Program-made: the position numbers and the translations under genes
Assembly (NCBI RefSeq): GCF_039542905.1
Contig: NZ_BAABIS010000001.1
Coordinates: forward strand, 4,836,001-4,900,000
Origin: Kitasatospora terrestris
GTDB lineage: Bacteria; Actinomycetota; Actinomycetes; Streptomycetales; Streptomycetaceae
DNA length: 64,000 nt
Reading direction: 5' to 3'
Notes under the pieces: generated by a model
The model's input: the letters and a program-made list of their open reading frames with translations, nothing else
Told to the model about the DNA's origin: nothing
Database searches by the model: none
Shown: piece after piece, positions 51,736 to 59,423 of the stretch
Position numbering within the stretch: position 1 is the first letter of the stretch
Layout of the letters: each line of letters begins with the position of its first letter

Positions 51736-52869
51736 ATGCAGACGATTCCCGTGATGATTCCTTGGCTCGGCGAGGAGGAGGCCGCGGCCGCGGCCGAGGC
51801 CGTGCGGTCGGGGTGGGTGGCGCAGGGGCCGCGGGTCGCGGAGTTCGAGCGCGCCTTCGCCGAGCACCTGGGCGTGCCGCACGCGGTGGCCGTGTCGTCG
51901 TGCACGACGGCGCTGCACCTGGCGATGGTCGGTGCCGGGGTGGGCCCGGGCGACGAGGTGGTGGTGCCGTCGCTGTCGTTCATCGCGACGGCGAACGCCG
52001 TCACCTACGTCGGCGGGACGCCGGTGTTCGCGGACGTGGACGCGGCGACCGGCAACCTGACGCCGGAGACGGTCGCGCCGCTGCTGACGGAGCGGACCAG
52101 GGCGGTGGTGGTGGTCGACCAGGGCGGCGTCCCGGTGGACCTGGACGCGATCCGGGCGCTGGTCGAGCCCCGCGGCATCACCGTGGTCGAGGACGCCGCG
52201 TGCGCGGCCGGCTCCACGTACCGCGGCCGTCCGGCGGGCGCCACCGCGGAGATCGCCGCGTACTCCTTCCACCCGCGCAAGCTGCTGACCACCGGCGAGG
52301 GCGGCATGGTGACCTGCCAGGACGGCGAGCTCGCCGCCCGGCTGCGCCGGCTGCGCGAGCACGGGATGAGCGTCTCGGCCGCCGACCGGCACGCCTCGGC
52401 GGGTGGCGGGGCGAGTCTGGTGGAGACGTACGACGAGATCGGCTTCAACCACCGGATGACCGACATCCAGGCGGCGGTGGGCCTGGTGCAGCTGGGCAAG
52501 CTGCCCGCGATGGTCGCCCGCCGCCGGGAGCTGGCGGCCCGGTACCGGGAGCTGCTGGGCGACCTGGCGTCCGGGCTGGTGGCGGAGCCCGAGCACGGGA
52601 CGGGCAACTTCCAGTCCTGCTGGCTGCTGCTGCCCGAGGGCGCGCCGGAGCGCACCGAGGTGCTGGCCGGGCTGGCGCAGCGCGGCGTGTCCGCGCGGCG
52701 CGGCATCATGGCGGCGCACCTGGAGCTGCCGTACAAGGGCAGTGCCCGGGTGCCGCTGCCGGCGACCGAGCTGCTGACCGAGCGGTCGCTGGTCCTGCCG
52801 CTGTACCACTCGCTGACCGAGGAGCAGCAGGACCGGGTGGTCCGGGCGCTGCGGGAGTCCCTCGGGTGA
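51736..52869 (+). CDS. DegT/DnrJ/EryC1-family sugar aminotransferase (first copy)
   Basis: 377 residues. PLP-dependent fold type I: SSCTTALHLAM near residue 54 binds the phosphate, VVEDAACAAGS near 153 the pyridine ring, and SFHPRKLLTTGEGG near 178 carries the catalytic Lys. Closest in motif style to perosamine-type or PglE-type enzymes aminating C4 of a keto sugar. GGAG lies eight bases before the ATG. Its stop overlaps the MBL-Rieske gene (GTGA). Confidence 0.88.
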   Translation: MQTIPVMIPWLGEEEAAAAAEAVRSGWVAQGPRVAEFERAFAEHLGVPHAVAVSSCTTALHLAMVGAGVGPGDEVVVPSLSFIATANAVTYVGGTPVFADVDAATGNLTPETVAPLLTERTRAVVVVDQGGVPVDLDAIRALVEPRGITVVEDAACAAGSTYRGRPAGATAEIAAYSFHPRKLLTTGEGGMVTCQDGELAARLRRLREHGMSVSAADRHASAGGGASLVETYDEIGFNHRMTDIQAAVGLVQLGKLPAMVARRRELAARYRELLGDLASGLVAEPEHGTGNFQSCWLLLPEGAPERTEVLAGLAQRGVSARRGIMAAHLELPYKGSARVPLPATELLTERSLVLPLYHSLTEEQQDRVVRALRESLG

Positions 52870-54368
52870 CGTCGATCCGGCACCTCGGGCACGCCGGCTT
52901 CGTGGTCGAGCACGCCGGTGTGCGCGTCCTGATCGACCCGTGGTTCCACCCGGCGTTCCTGGAGGCGTGGTTCCCGTACCCGGACAACCGGGAGCTGCTG
53001 CCCGAGGTGGTGGCCGGGTCCTACGACTACCTGTACGTGTCGCACACCCACGAGGACCACTTCGACGCCCGGCTGCTCGCCCTGCTCTCCCGGGACGTCA
53101 CCGTGCTGGTGCCGGACTTCCGCAGCCGGGAGCCGGCCCGGCGGCTGCGGGCGCTGGGCTTCGAGCGGCAGGTGCGGCTGGGCCACCGCGAGGCGCACCG
53201 GCTCGGGCCGGACCTCGTGGCGACCATGCTGCTGGACACCAGCCACAAGGAGGACAGCGGGCTGCTGCTCGACCTGGGCGGCTACCGCTTCCTGGACCTG
53301 AACGACTGCAACACCCCGATGTCCGAGCTGCCGTCCGACGTCGACCTGCTGGCCGCCCAGTACTCGGGGGCCATGTGGTACCCGAACGCGTACGACTACC
53401 CGGCGGAGGTGATGGCCGCCAAGACGGCGGCGGTCCGCGCCGACCTGCTGGACACCCTGGCCCGCAAGGTCAAGCTGACCGGCGCCCGGACGTACCTGCC
53501 GTCGGCCGGGCCGGCGTGCTTCCTCGACCCGGAGCTGGACCGGTTCAACGACCGGGCGGCGACCATCTTCCCCCAGTGGGAGGACGTCGCGGACGCCTTC
53601 GCCGCGGCCTGCCCGGAGACCAGGGTGGTCCGCACCGCGCCCGGGGACCGGGTGGACGCCCCCTCGCCGCCCGGGAGCTGGGCCACCGATCCGGCCGGCT
53701 ACCTGGCCGCGTACCGGGAGCGCCGCCGGAGCGAATGGCAGGCGTGGCACACCGAGCCGTGCGCGCCGGTGGGGGCGGACGAGGTCGCCGCGTACTTCAC
53801 CCGGCTGCAGCGGCTCAACCGGCCGCTGCTCGCCGACTACCGCACCGGGATCCGGGTCGAGGCCGACGGCGCCGCGTGGGGGCTGACCCTGGGCGAACTG
53901 GCCGAGCGGGTCGACCTGGAGGACCCGCCGGTCGACCCGGCGTACACGATCCGGATCCCGCCGCGCGCCCTGCGCGCGGTGCTGGACGGCCGGGCCGGCT
54001 GGGAGGAGGCGCTGCTCTCGATGCGGCTCGGCCTGCACCGCGACCCGGACGTCTTCGACCTGACCCTGCTCGGCCTGCTGCGCTACGGCCACCGGCCGGC
54101 CCAGACCCGCCAGTTGGCGCGCGAGCGGTCCGGCCGCGGCGGCGAGACGATCAGCCGCGACGGGCTGCGGCTGCAGCGCTGGTGCCCGCACGCCGGCGAG
54201 GACCTCAGCCACGCGGTGATCGCCGACGGGGTGGTCGAGTGCCCGCGCCACCACTGGAAGTGGTCCACCGCCACCGGGGCCTGCCTGGAAGGCGGCGCCC
54301 TGCCCCTGCACGTCGAGCCCGAACCCGGCGATCCAGTGCCGGTCCTACCGGAGGAGCCCAGCGCATGA
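52866..54368 (+). CDS. Metallo-beta-lactamase fold + C-terminal Rieske protein (CMAH-like)
   Basis: 500 residues. Residues 1-250 are an UlaG-type metallo-hydrolase fold: IRHLGHAGFVVEH at the start and SHTHEDHFD near 60, with LDTSHKED near 120. After a helical middle region, the last 70 residues are a Rieske domain, CPHAGEDLSHA ... CPRHHW, with all four [2Fe-2S] ligands. The same two modules make CMP-N-acetylneuraminate hydroxylase, but there the Rieske domain is N-terminal. It is coupled on both sides to aminotransferase genes (GTGA and ATGA overlaps), so it probably oxidises an amino sugar. Confidence 0.82.
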   Translation: MTSIRHLGHAGFVVEHAGVRVLIDPWFHPAFLEAWFPYPDNRELLPEVVAGSYDYLYVSHTHEDHFDARLLALLSRDVTVLVPDFRSREPARRLRALGFERQVRLGHREAHRLGPDLVATMLLDTSHKEDSGLLLDLGGYRFLDLNDCNTPMSELPSDVDLLAAQYSGAMWYPNAYDYPAEVMAAKTAAVRADLLDTLARKVKLTGARTYLPSAGPACFLDPELDRFNDRAATIFPQWEDVADAFAAACPETRVVRTAPGDRVDAPSPPGSWATDPAGYLAAYRERRRSEWQAWHTEPCAPVGADEVAAYFTRLQRLNRPLLADYRTGIRVEADGAAWGLTLGELAERVDLEDPPVDPAYTIRIPPRALRAVLDGRAGWEEALLSMRLGLHRDPDVFDLTLLGLLRYGHRPAQTRQLARERSGRGGETISRDGLRLQRWCPHAGEDLSHAVIADGVVECPRHHWKWSTATGACLEGGALPLHVEPEPGDPVPVLPEEPSA

Positions 54369-55474
54369 CCGACATCCCGCTCGTCGACCTGCACGCCGCG
54401 CACGCCGAGATCGCCGCCGAGGTCCGCGAGGGCTTCGACCGGGTCCTGGCGAGCGGCGCGTACATCAAGGGCCCGGACGTGACCGCGTTCGAGCAGGAGT
54501 ACGCCGAGTTCTCCGGCGTCCGGCACGCGATCGGCACCGCCAACGGCACGGACGCGCTGGAGCTCGCCCTGCGCGCCCTCGACCTGCCCGGGGGCGGCGG
54601 CGTGGTGCTGCCCGCCAACACCTTCGTCGCCACCGCCGAGGCGGTCGTCCGGGCCGGGCTGCGGCCGGTCCTGGTCGACGTGGACGAGGACCACCTGCTG
54701 ATGGACCCGGAGCGGGTCGCCGACGTGGTGGACGACGCCGTCGCGCTGATGCCGGTCCACCTGAACGGCCAGCTCGCGCCGATGGCCGAGCTGCTCCGGG
54801 CCGCCGGCGGCCGCCCGGTGATCGAGGACGGCGCCCAGTCGCAGGGCGCCCGGCAGGACGGCCGGGTCTCCGGCTCCTGGGGCCGGATCTCCGCCACCAG
54901 CTTCTACCCCGGCAAGAACCTCGGCGCCTACGGCGACGCCGGCGCGGTCGTCACCGACGACGCCGAACTCGCCACCGCCGTCCGGCTGATCGGCGACCAC
55001 GGCTCCGGCCGCAAGTACGTCCACGAGCGCTTCGGCTTCAACTCCCGGATGGACACCCTGCAGGCCGTCGTGCTGCGGGCCAAGCTGCGCCGGCTGCCCG
55101 GCTGGAACGAGGCCCGCCGGGCCGCCGCCGAGCGCTACGACAAGCTGCTGGCCGGGCTGGAGGGCATCACCACGCCGCGCGTCCTGCCCGGCAACGAGCA
55201 CGTCTGGCACCTGTACGCGGTGCGGGTCGAGCGCGGCCGCGACGCGGTCCTCGCCGCGCTGCACGCGGCCGGGATCGGCGCGGGCGTGCACTACCCGGTG
55301 CCGGTCCACCTGCAGCCCGCGTTCCGCGGACTCGGGCACGGCGAGGGCGCCTTCCCGGCCACCGAACGGGCCGCGGCGGAGATCCTCACCCTGCCGCTCT
55401 TCCCGCAGATCACCGAGGGCCAGCAGACCCGCGTCGCGGAGACGCTGACCGCGGCGCTCAAGGCGAACGGCTAG
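54365..55474 (+). CDS. DegT/DnrJ/EryC1-family sugar aminotransferase (second copy)
   Basis: 369 residues. Distinct from the first copy: IGTANGTDALELAL near residue 55, VIEDGAQSQGA near 154 and SFYPGKNLGAYGDAGA near 178 with the catalytic Lys. This pattern matches WbpE/WlbC/FdtB-type enzymes that aminate C3. Together with the Gfo/Idh dehydrogenase it could make a 3-amino sugar. Its start overlaps the MBL-Rieske stop (ATGA). The TAG stop is followed nine bases later by a hairpin. Confidence 0.88.
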   Translation: MTDIPLVDLHAAHAEIAAEVREGFDRVLASGAYIKGPDVTAFEQEYAEFSGVRHAIGTANGTDALELALRALDLPGGGGVVLPANTFVATAEAVVRAGLRPVLVDVDEDHLLMDPERVADVVDDAVALMPVHLNGQLAPMAELLRAAGGRPVIEDGAQSQGARQDGRVSGSWGRISATSFYPGKNLGAYGDAGAVVTDDAELATAVRLIGDHGSGRKYVHERFGFNSRMDTLQAVVLRAKLRRLPGWNEARRAAAERYDKLLAGLEGITTPRVLPGNEHVWHLYAVRVERGRDAVLAALHAAGIGAGVHYPVPVHLQPAFRGLGHGEGAFPATERAAAEILTLPLFPQITEGQQTRVAETLTAALKANG

Positions 55475-55482
55475 GGGGACGA

Positions 55483-55516
55483 GGGCTCGGGGAACGGCGC
55501 GGCCGACCCCGAGCCC
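55483..55516 (+). terminator. Terminator of the amino-sugar cassette
   Basis: Perfect 10-bp stem GGGCTCGGGG (55483-55492) and CCCCGAGCCC (55507-55516), 14-base loop, directly after the last cassette gene. Confidence 0.75.
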
Positions 55517-55614
55517 CCGAAGGCACCTGCGTTCCGAGCCCCTGGCGAATCCGCTGTTCGTGTCCCCTAGGCTGGTGGTCGAGGTAATCGCCTTCTGCCA
55601 GTGGGGGAACCCAG

Positions 55615-56619
55615 ATGACGACAGGTCGGCCCGGCACCGCTGCCGCCGTGCCCAACTCGGCGTACGCGGGTCAGGTGGTCCGGTTCCCCGACCCGGTGCG
55701 CAGCGGGCTGCACCCGGCGGGCGTCCGGATCGACGAGTACGGCTTCCCCGACTTCGCCTCCTACGCGGCGGCCGCCGCCGAGGTCGCCGACCCGCCGCAG
55801 GGCTTCGGCGTGGACGAACTCCGGCTCACCGACTACGTCTCGGCGAACGCCGCGCTCTACACCCAGGGCCACCAGCTGTGGGCGGACGTGGAGAGCGCCG
55901 TCGCCACCCCGCCCGGCTGGACGTGGCACCACGCGGTCGGCCGGGCCGCCCCCGGCTGGCGGCGGATGGAGCTGATCCCGGTCGAGGTGAAGGCGCTGCT
56001 GCGGCACCACGGCGGCCTGGCCCGGTCCAGCGCCGACCACGGCCGGCGCGGCACCCGCCCGTTGCAGGAGCAGCGCCCCGCGCACTTCGGCCTGGCCAAG
56101 GACGGCGGCGACCCGATCGCCGTCACCGAGGACCTGGTCCAGCGCGCCGAGCAGCGCCTGGGCCACCCGCTGCCGCCCGCGTACCGCGACTTCCTCAAGC
56201 TGGCCGGCGGCCGCGCCCCGGTGGGCGTGGCACTGGACGTCGAGCTCGGCCTGCTGCTCGACCAGCCGTTCCTGACGCTCAGCGAGGAGTACGGCGTCCA
56301 CGACCTGGTGTACGCCAACAAGTGCCTGCGCGACCACCTCACCAAGGACTACCTGGGCATCGCCTACGTCCAGGGCGGCCTGCTGGCGCTCAAGGTGCGC
56401 GGCGAGCGGACCGGCTCGGTGTGGTTCTGCCCGTACGACGACGCGCGCGACAACGGGGCCGACGCGTCGGCCGAGGCACGGGTGGAGCGGCTGCTGCTGC
56501 CCTGCGGCGACGGGATCGACGAGTTCCTGCTCCGGCTCGCGGGCAGCCCGCCCGAACTGGAGACGGTGGCGGAGCTGATGGTGGACGGCGGGTTCGCCCG
56601 CGCCGTCCCGGTGGACTGA
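55615..56619 (+). CDS. WHH-type HNH nuclease domain fused to SUKH-1 (SMI1/KNR4) domain
   Basis: 334 residues. N-terminal half (about 30-140): DEYGFPDFASYA, then PPGWTWHHAVG ... RMELIPVEVKALLRHHGG. The spacing of WHH, MELIP and HHGG is that of HNH/ENDO VII toxin domains of the LHH/WHH type; one usual His (after VP) is Lys. C-terminal half (about 165-310): TEDLVQRAEQRLGHPLPPAY and DFLKLAGG, a SUKH-1 domain, the immunity fold for such nucleases. A toxin and its own immunity domain thus appear in one chain. No signal peptide. TAGGCT at 55567-55572 is a candidate -10 box. Confidence 0.75.
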   Translation: MTTGRPGTAAAVPNSAYAGQVVRFPDPVRSGLHPAGVRIDEYGFPDFASYAAAAAEVADPPQGFGVDELRLTDYVSANAALYTQGHQLWADVESAVATPPGWTWHHAVGRAAPGWRRMELIPVEVKALLRHHGGLARSSADHGRRGTRPLQEQRPAHFGLAKDGGDPIAVTEDLVQRAEQRLGHPLPPAYRDFLKLAGGRAPVGVALDVELGLLLDQPFLTLSEEYGVHDLVYANKCLRDHLTKDYLGIAYVQGGLLALKVRGERTGSVWFCPYDDARDNGADASAEARVERLLLPCGDGIDEFLLRLAGSPPELETVAELMVDGGFARAVPVD

Positions 56620-56668
56620 GCCCGGCGCAACGCACCGGCTGTTGGCAGAACGAAGGGGTGTGGCGTTC

Positions 56669-59233
56669 GTGACGACGACGTACGCGCAGGCGCAGGAGAT
56701 CGCCGAGGACTGGATCAACGCCGGGGTGCCGCGCTCCCAGCAGCGCGAGGTCCGGGTGCGGGAGTTCGACCTGGGCTTCGTGTGCTGGGCGGTCGCCCGC
56801 GAGGCCGGGCGGGCCGGGCACGACGGACCGGAGGGGACGGCCGGGCAGCCGGGCCCCGGTGAGCTGCGGCTGGTGATCGCCCGGGACAGCGGCGCCAGCA
56901 CGCTCTGGCCCGCGCTGCCCGTCAACGAGGTGGTCCGGCAGTTCGAGGAGCTGTACGGCACCCGGGTCGAGCCCAACCCGGCCGGCGCGGCCAAGCCGGT
57001 GCGCGGCGCGATCGAGGCGACCTCCTTCCTGCTCAGCCCGCCGCAGTGGCTCCAGGAGGCGGGCGAGGCCGCGATCGCGGCGGAGTCCGCGCGCCTGGGC
57101 GAGGGCGGCGACGGCCCGGCCCGGCTGACCACCCCGCCCGAGTCCGGCCGCCCCGCCGGCGACGCCCCCACGATGCTCGCCCCGCCCGCCGTCGTCCCCG
57201 GACCGGCGCACGGCGCGGAGGACGCCACCGTCCGGATGCCCGAGGTGCCGCCGCTCCCGGTCGGCGCGGCCGGCCCGGTCGGCGCCGCGGTGCCGCCGTT
57301 CACGCCCCCGGGCGGCACGCCGACCCCGCCGTTCGCGCCGCCCGGCGGGGCGCCGGTGCCGGGCACGCCCGTGCCCCCGTTCGCGCCGCCCGGTCCCGGC
57401 GCCGCGGTGCCGCCGTTCACGCCCCCGGGTGGGACGCCGACCCCGCCGTTCGCGCCGCCCGGCGGGACGCCGGTGCCAGGCACGCCCGTGCCCCCGTTCG
57501 CGCCGCCCGGCGGCGGGAACGAGCACGCGGCGACGATGCTCGCCGCCCCGGACGGTCCGCCGCCGGGCGCGGGCGGTCCGTCGATCGACTACGCGCCGAC
57601 CGTGCTGGCCACCGACGGCCCGCCCGGCCTGATGGGCCTGCCCGGCGCCCCCGGCATGCCTCCGGCGGCGCCCGCGCAGCCCGGACCGGCCGGTGCCGGC
57701 CGTGGCGGCCCGGGTGTCCCGCCGCCCCCGCCGCCCGCCGCCCTGCTCAACCCGGCAGCCGGCCCCGCCCACGGCGTGGCCGGCCGTACCGCGCCGACCG
57801 CGCCGCCGCCCCCGCCGCCGGGCGAGCTGCTCGGCGGTGCCGGTGGCCCGGCGGGCTCGGGCACCGGCCGTGGCGGCCCGGGTGTCCCGCCGCCCCCGCC
57901 GCCCGGCGCCCTGCGGGGGGAGGGTGCCGCGCCGCCCGCCCCGGCCGCCCCCGGCCCGGACGCGGCCAACGTCGCCCACCAGGCCACCCAGCTCGCGCCG
58001 GCCCTGGACCTGCCCGCCTCGGGTCCGTTCGCGCCCGGTGCCCCCGGTGCTCCGGGTGCGCCCGGTGGCGCGCCGTTCGGCCCCGGCGGCCCCGGCGGCC
58101 ACGCCGCGCCGTTCCCGCCCGGCGGCCCGTTCCCGCCACCGGGTCCGGGCGCGCCGGCCGGGTACGGCTTCCCGGCGGCGGGCGTTCCGATGGGCGCGCC
58201 GCCGGCGCAGGCCGCGCCGCCCCCCGCTCCGGCTCCGGCCGCGCCGGTGCTGCCGTCCGGCGTGCCCGCGATCGGCCCCGGCACCCAGGCGGTGGTCAGC
58301 TACCGGGGTCCGGACGGCTCCGAGCAGACCGTGATCATGCGCAGTGAGCCGGGCACCCCGCACCCGGAGTGGAAGGCGCTGCACGAGATGCGGCGGCTGA
58401 ACGTCCCGCCGGACCAGGTGCTGGAGCTGCACACCGACCTGGAGCTGTGCGACCTGCCGGGCGGCTACTGCGCCCGGATGGTGCAGGCGTCCTGGCCGAA
58501 CGTGCGCATCAGCCACACCGTGCCGTACGGCAAGGACGTCGCGGGCCGGCAGTCCGGCATGGCGCTGCTGCACGACCACCTGGACCAGCTGCACCAGCTG
58601 GCGTCCGCCCCGCAGCGGCCGCGCGCCGTCCGGGTGCCGCTGCCCGCACCCGGGACGGTCCCGCCGATGCCGCCGGTGCCGCCGCAGCAGCTGGCGGCGG
58701 AGCTCGGGCAGGAGTTCGGCCTGTCGGTGTTCCGGTTCGAGCAGCGCGCGGTGGCCCGGCAGGGCGTGCCGGAGGTGGTCGCCCAGACGCTGATGTGGGC
58801 GGGCCTGCCCCGCGAGTTCCCGCCGTTCTTCTGGGCGCAGGCCCAGGAGGGCCGGCCGATCCCGACGCTGGCCGAGCTGGCCGCCGAGCGCGGGTTGCCG
58901 GGCGGTCCGGACTTCGGCGGCTACCTGGTCCTGGGCAACGACTACGGCCGGCAGCTGTGCGTGCAGTACGGCACGGCGGCGGTGGTCGCGGTGGACCTGG
59001 AGCGGGCCGGCGAGCCGCCGCGCTTCGTGAACAGCGGGGTGCCGGAGTTCGTCCGCAGCCTCGCGGTGCTCGGCCGGATGTGGCGGCTGCGCTTCGGGCT
59101 CACCCCGGAGCAGGCTGGGCGCTGGACGACCGACCTGCAGGCCCAGCTGATGGCGGTCGATGCGGCGGCCGTGCACACCCCGGAGTCGTGGTGGGGCGTG
59201 CTGCTGGAACAGATGTGGGACGGGTTGATGTGA
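56669..59233 (+). CDS. Large Imm35 - proline-rich - deaminase-like - SUKH-4 protein
   Basis: 854 residues from GTG 56669. Four parts: an Imm35/YrhB-like domain (1-110: AEDWINAGVP, CWAVARE, VNEVVRQFEELYG); about 400 residues of Pro/Gly/Ala-rich low complexity with a tandem 39-residue repeat and PPPPPP runs; a deaminase-like part (about 535-620: HPEWKALHEMRRL, LHTDLELCDLPGGYCARM) with His/Cys residues that could bind zinc; and a C-terminal SUKH-4 domain (GGYLVLGNDYGRQLCV, RFVNSGVPEFV). It follows the nuclease-SUKH gene by about 50 bases. All domains belong to the polymorphic-toxin immunity repertoire. No export signal. Confidence 0.75.
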   Translation: MTTTYAQAQEIAEDWINAGVPRSQQREVRVREFDLGFVCWAVAREAGRAGHDGPEGTAGQPGPGELRLVIARDSGASTLWPALPVNEVVRQFEELYGTRVEPNPAGAAKPVRGAIEATSFLLSPPQWLQEAGEAAIAAESARLGEGGDGPARLTTPPESGRPAGDAPTMLAPPAVVPGPAHGAEDATVRMPEVPPLPVGAAGPVGAAVPPFTPPGGTPTPPFAPPGGAPVPGTPVPPFAPPGPGAAVPPFTPPGGTPTPPFAPPGGTPVPGTPVPPFAPPGGGNEHAATMLAAPDGPPPGAGGPSIDYAPTVLATDGPPGLMGLPGAPGMPPAAPAQPGPAGAGRGGPGVPPPPPPAALLNPAAGPAHGVAGRTAPTAPPPPPPGELLGGAGGPAGSGTGRGGPGVPPPPPPGALRGEGAAPPAPAAPGPDAANVAHQATQLAPALDLPASGPFAPGAPGAPGAPGGAPFGPGGPGGHAAPFPPGGPFPPPGPGAPAGYGFPAAGVPMGAPPAQAAPPPAPAPAAPVLPSGVPAIGPGTQAVVSYRGPDGSEQTVIMRSEPGTPHPEWKALHEMRRLNVPPDQVLELHTDLELCDLPGGYCARMVQASWPNVRISHTVPYGKDVAGRQSGMALLHDHLDQLHQLASAPQRPRAVRVPLPAPGTVPPMPPVPPQQLAAELGQEFGLSVFRFEQRAVARQGVPEVVAQTLMWAGLPREFPPFFWAQAQEGRPIPTLAELAAERGLPGGPDFGGYLVLGNDYGRQLCVQYGTAAVVAVDLERAGEPPRFVNSGVPEFVRSLAVLGRMWRLRFGLTPEQAGRWTTDLQAQLMAVDAAAVHTPESWWGVLLEQMWDGLM
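57281..57514 (+). repeat. Tandem 117-bp repeat in the proline-rich region
   Basis: Two nearly identical 117-bp units (57281-57397 and 57398-57514), each coding 39 residues that contain PPFTPPGGTPTPPFAPPGG. The units keep frame, so copy number can vary without breaking the gene. Confidence 0.8.
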
Positions 59234-59249
59234 CGTCCCGTCATGAACT

Positions 59250-59292
59250 CGCGAAAGGGGGCCGTCCCGGTGGTCGGCACGGCCCCTTCGCG
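59250..59292 (+). terminator. Terminator after the SUKH-4 gene
   Basis: CGCGAAAGGGGGCCGT (59250-59265) pairs with ACGGCCCCTTCGCG (59279-59292) with two single-base bulges. Confidence 0.7.
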
Positions 59293-59423
59293 TGCGTCGT
59301 GGCGGGATGCTGTTTGGTTTGGTGCGTTATCTGCGCAAAATAGGTCAAGAGGATGGAGCAATTCATCCGATCTGATCACCGGACGAGGGGCCCCGGACCC
59401 CGCGCGTACGAGGGGAAGAGCCG

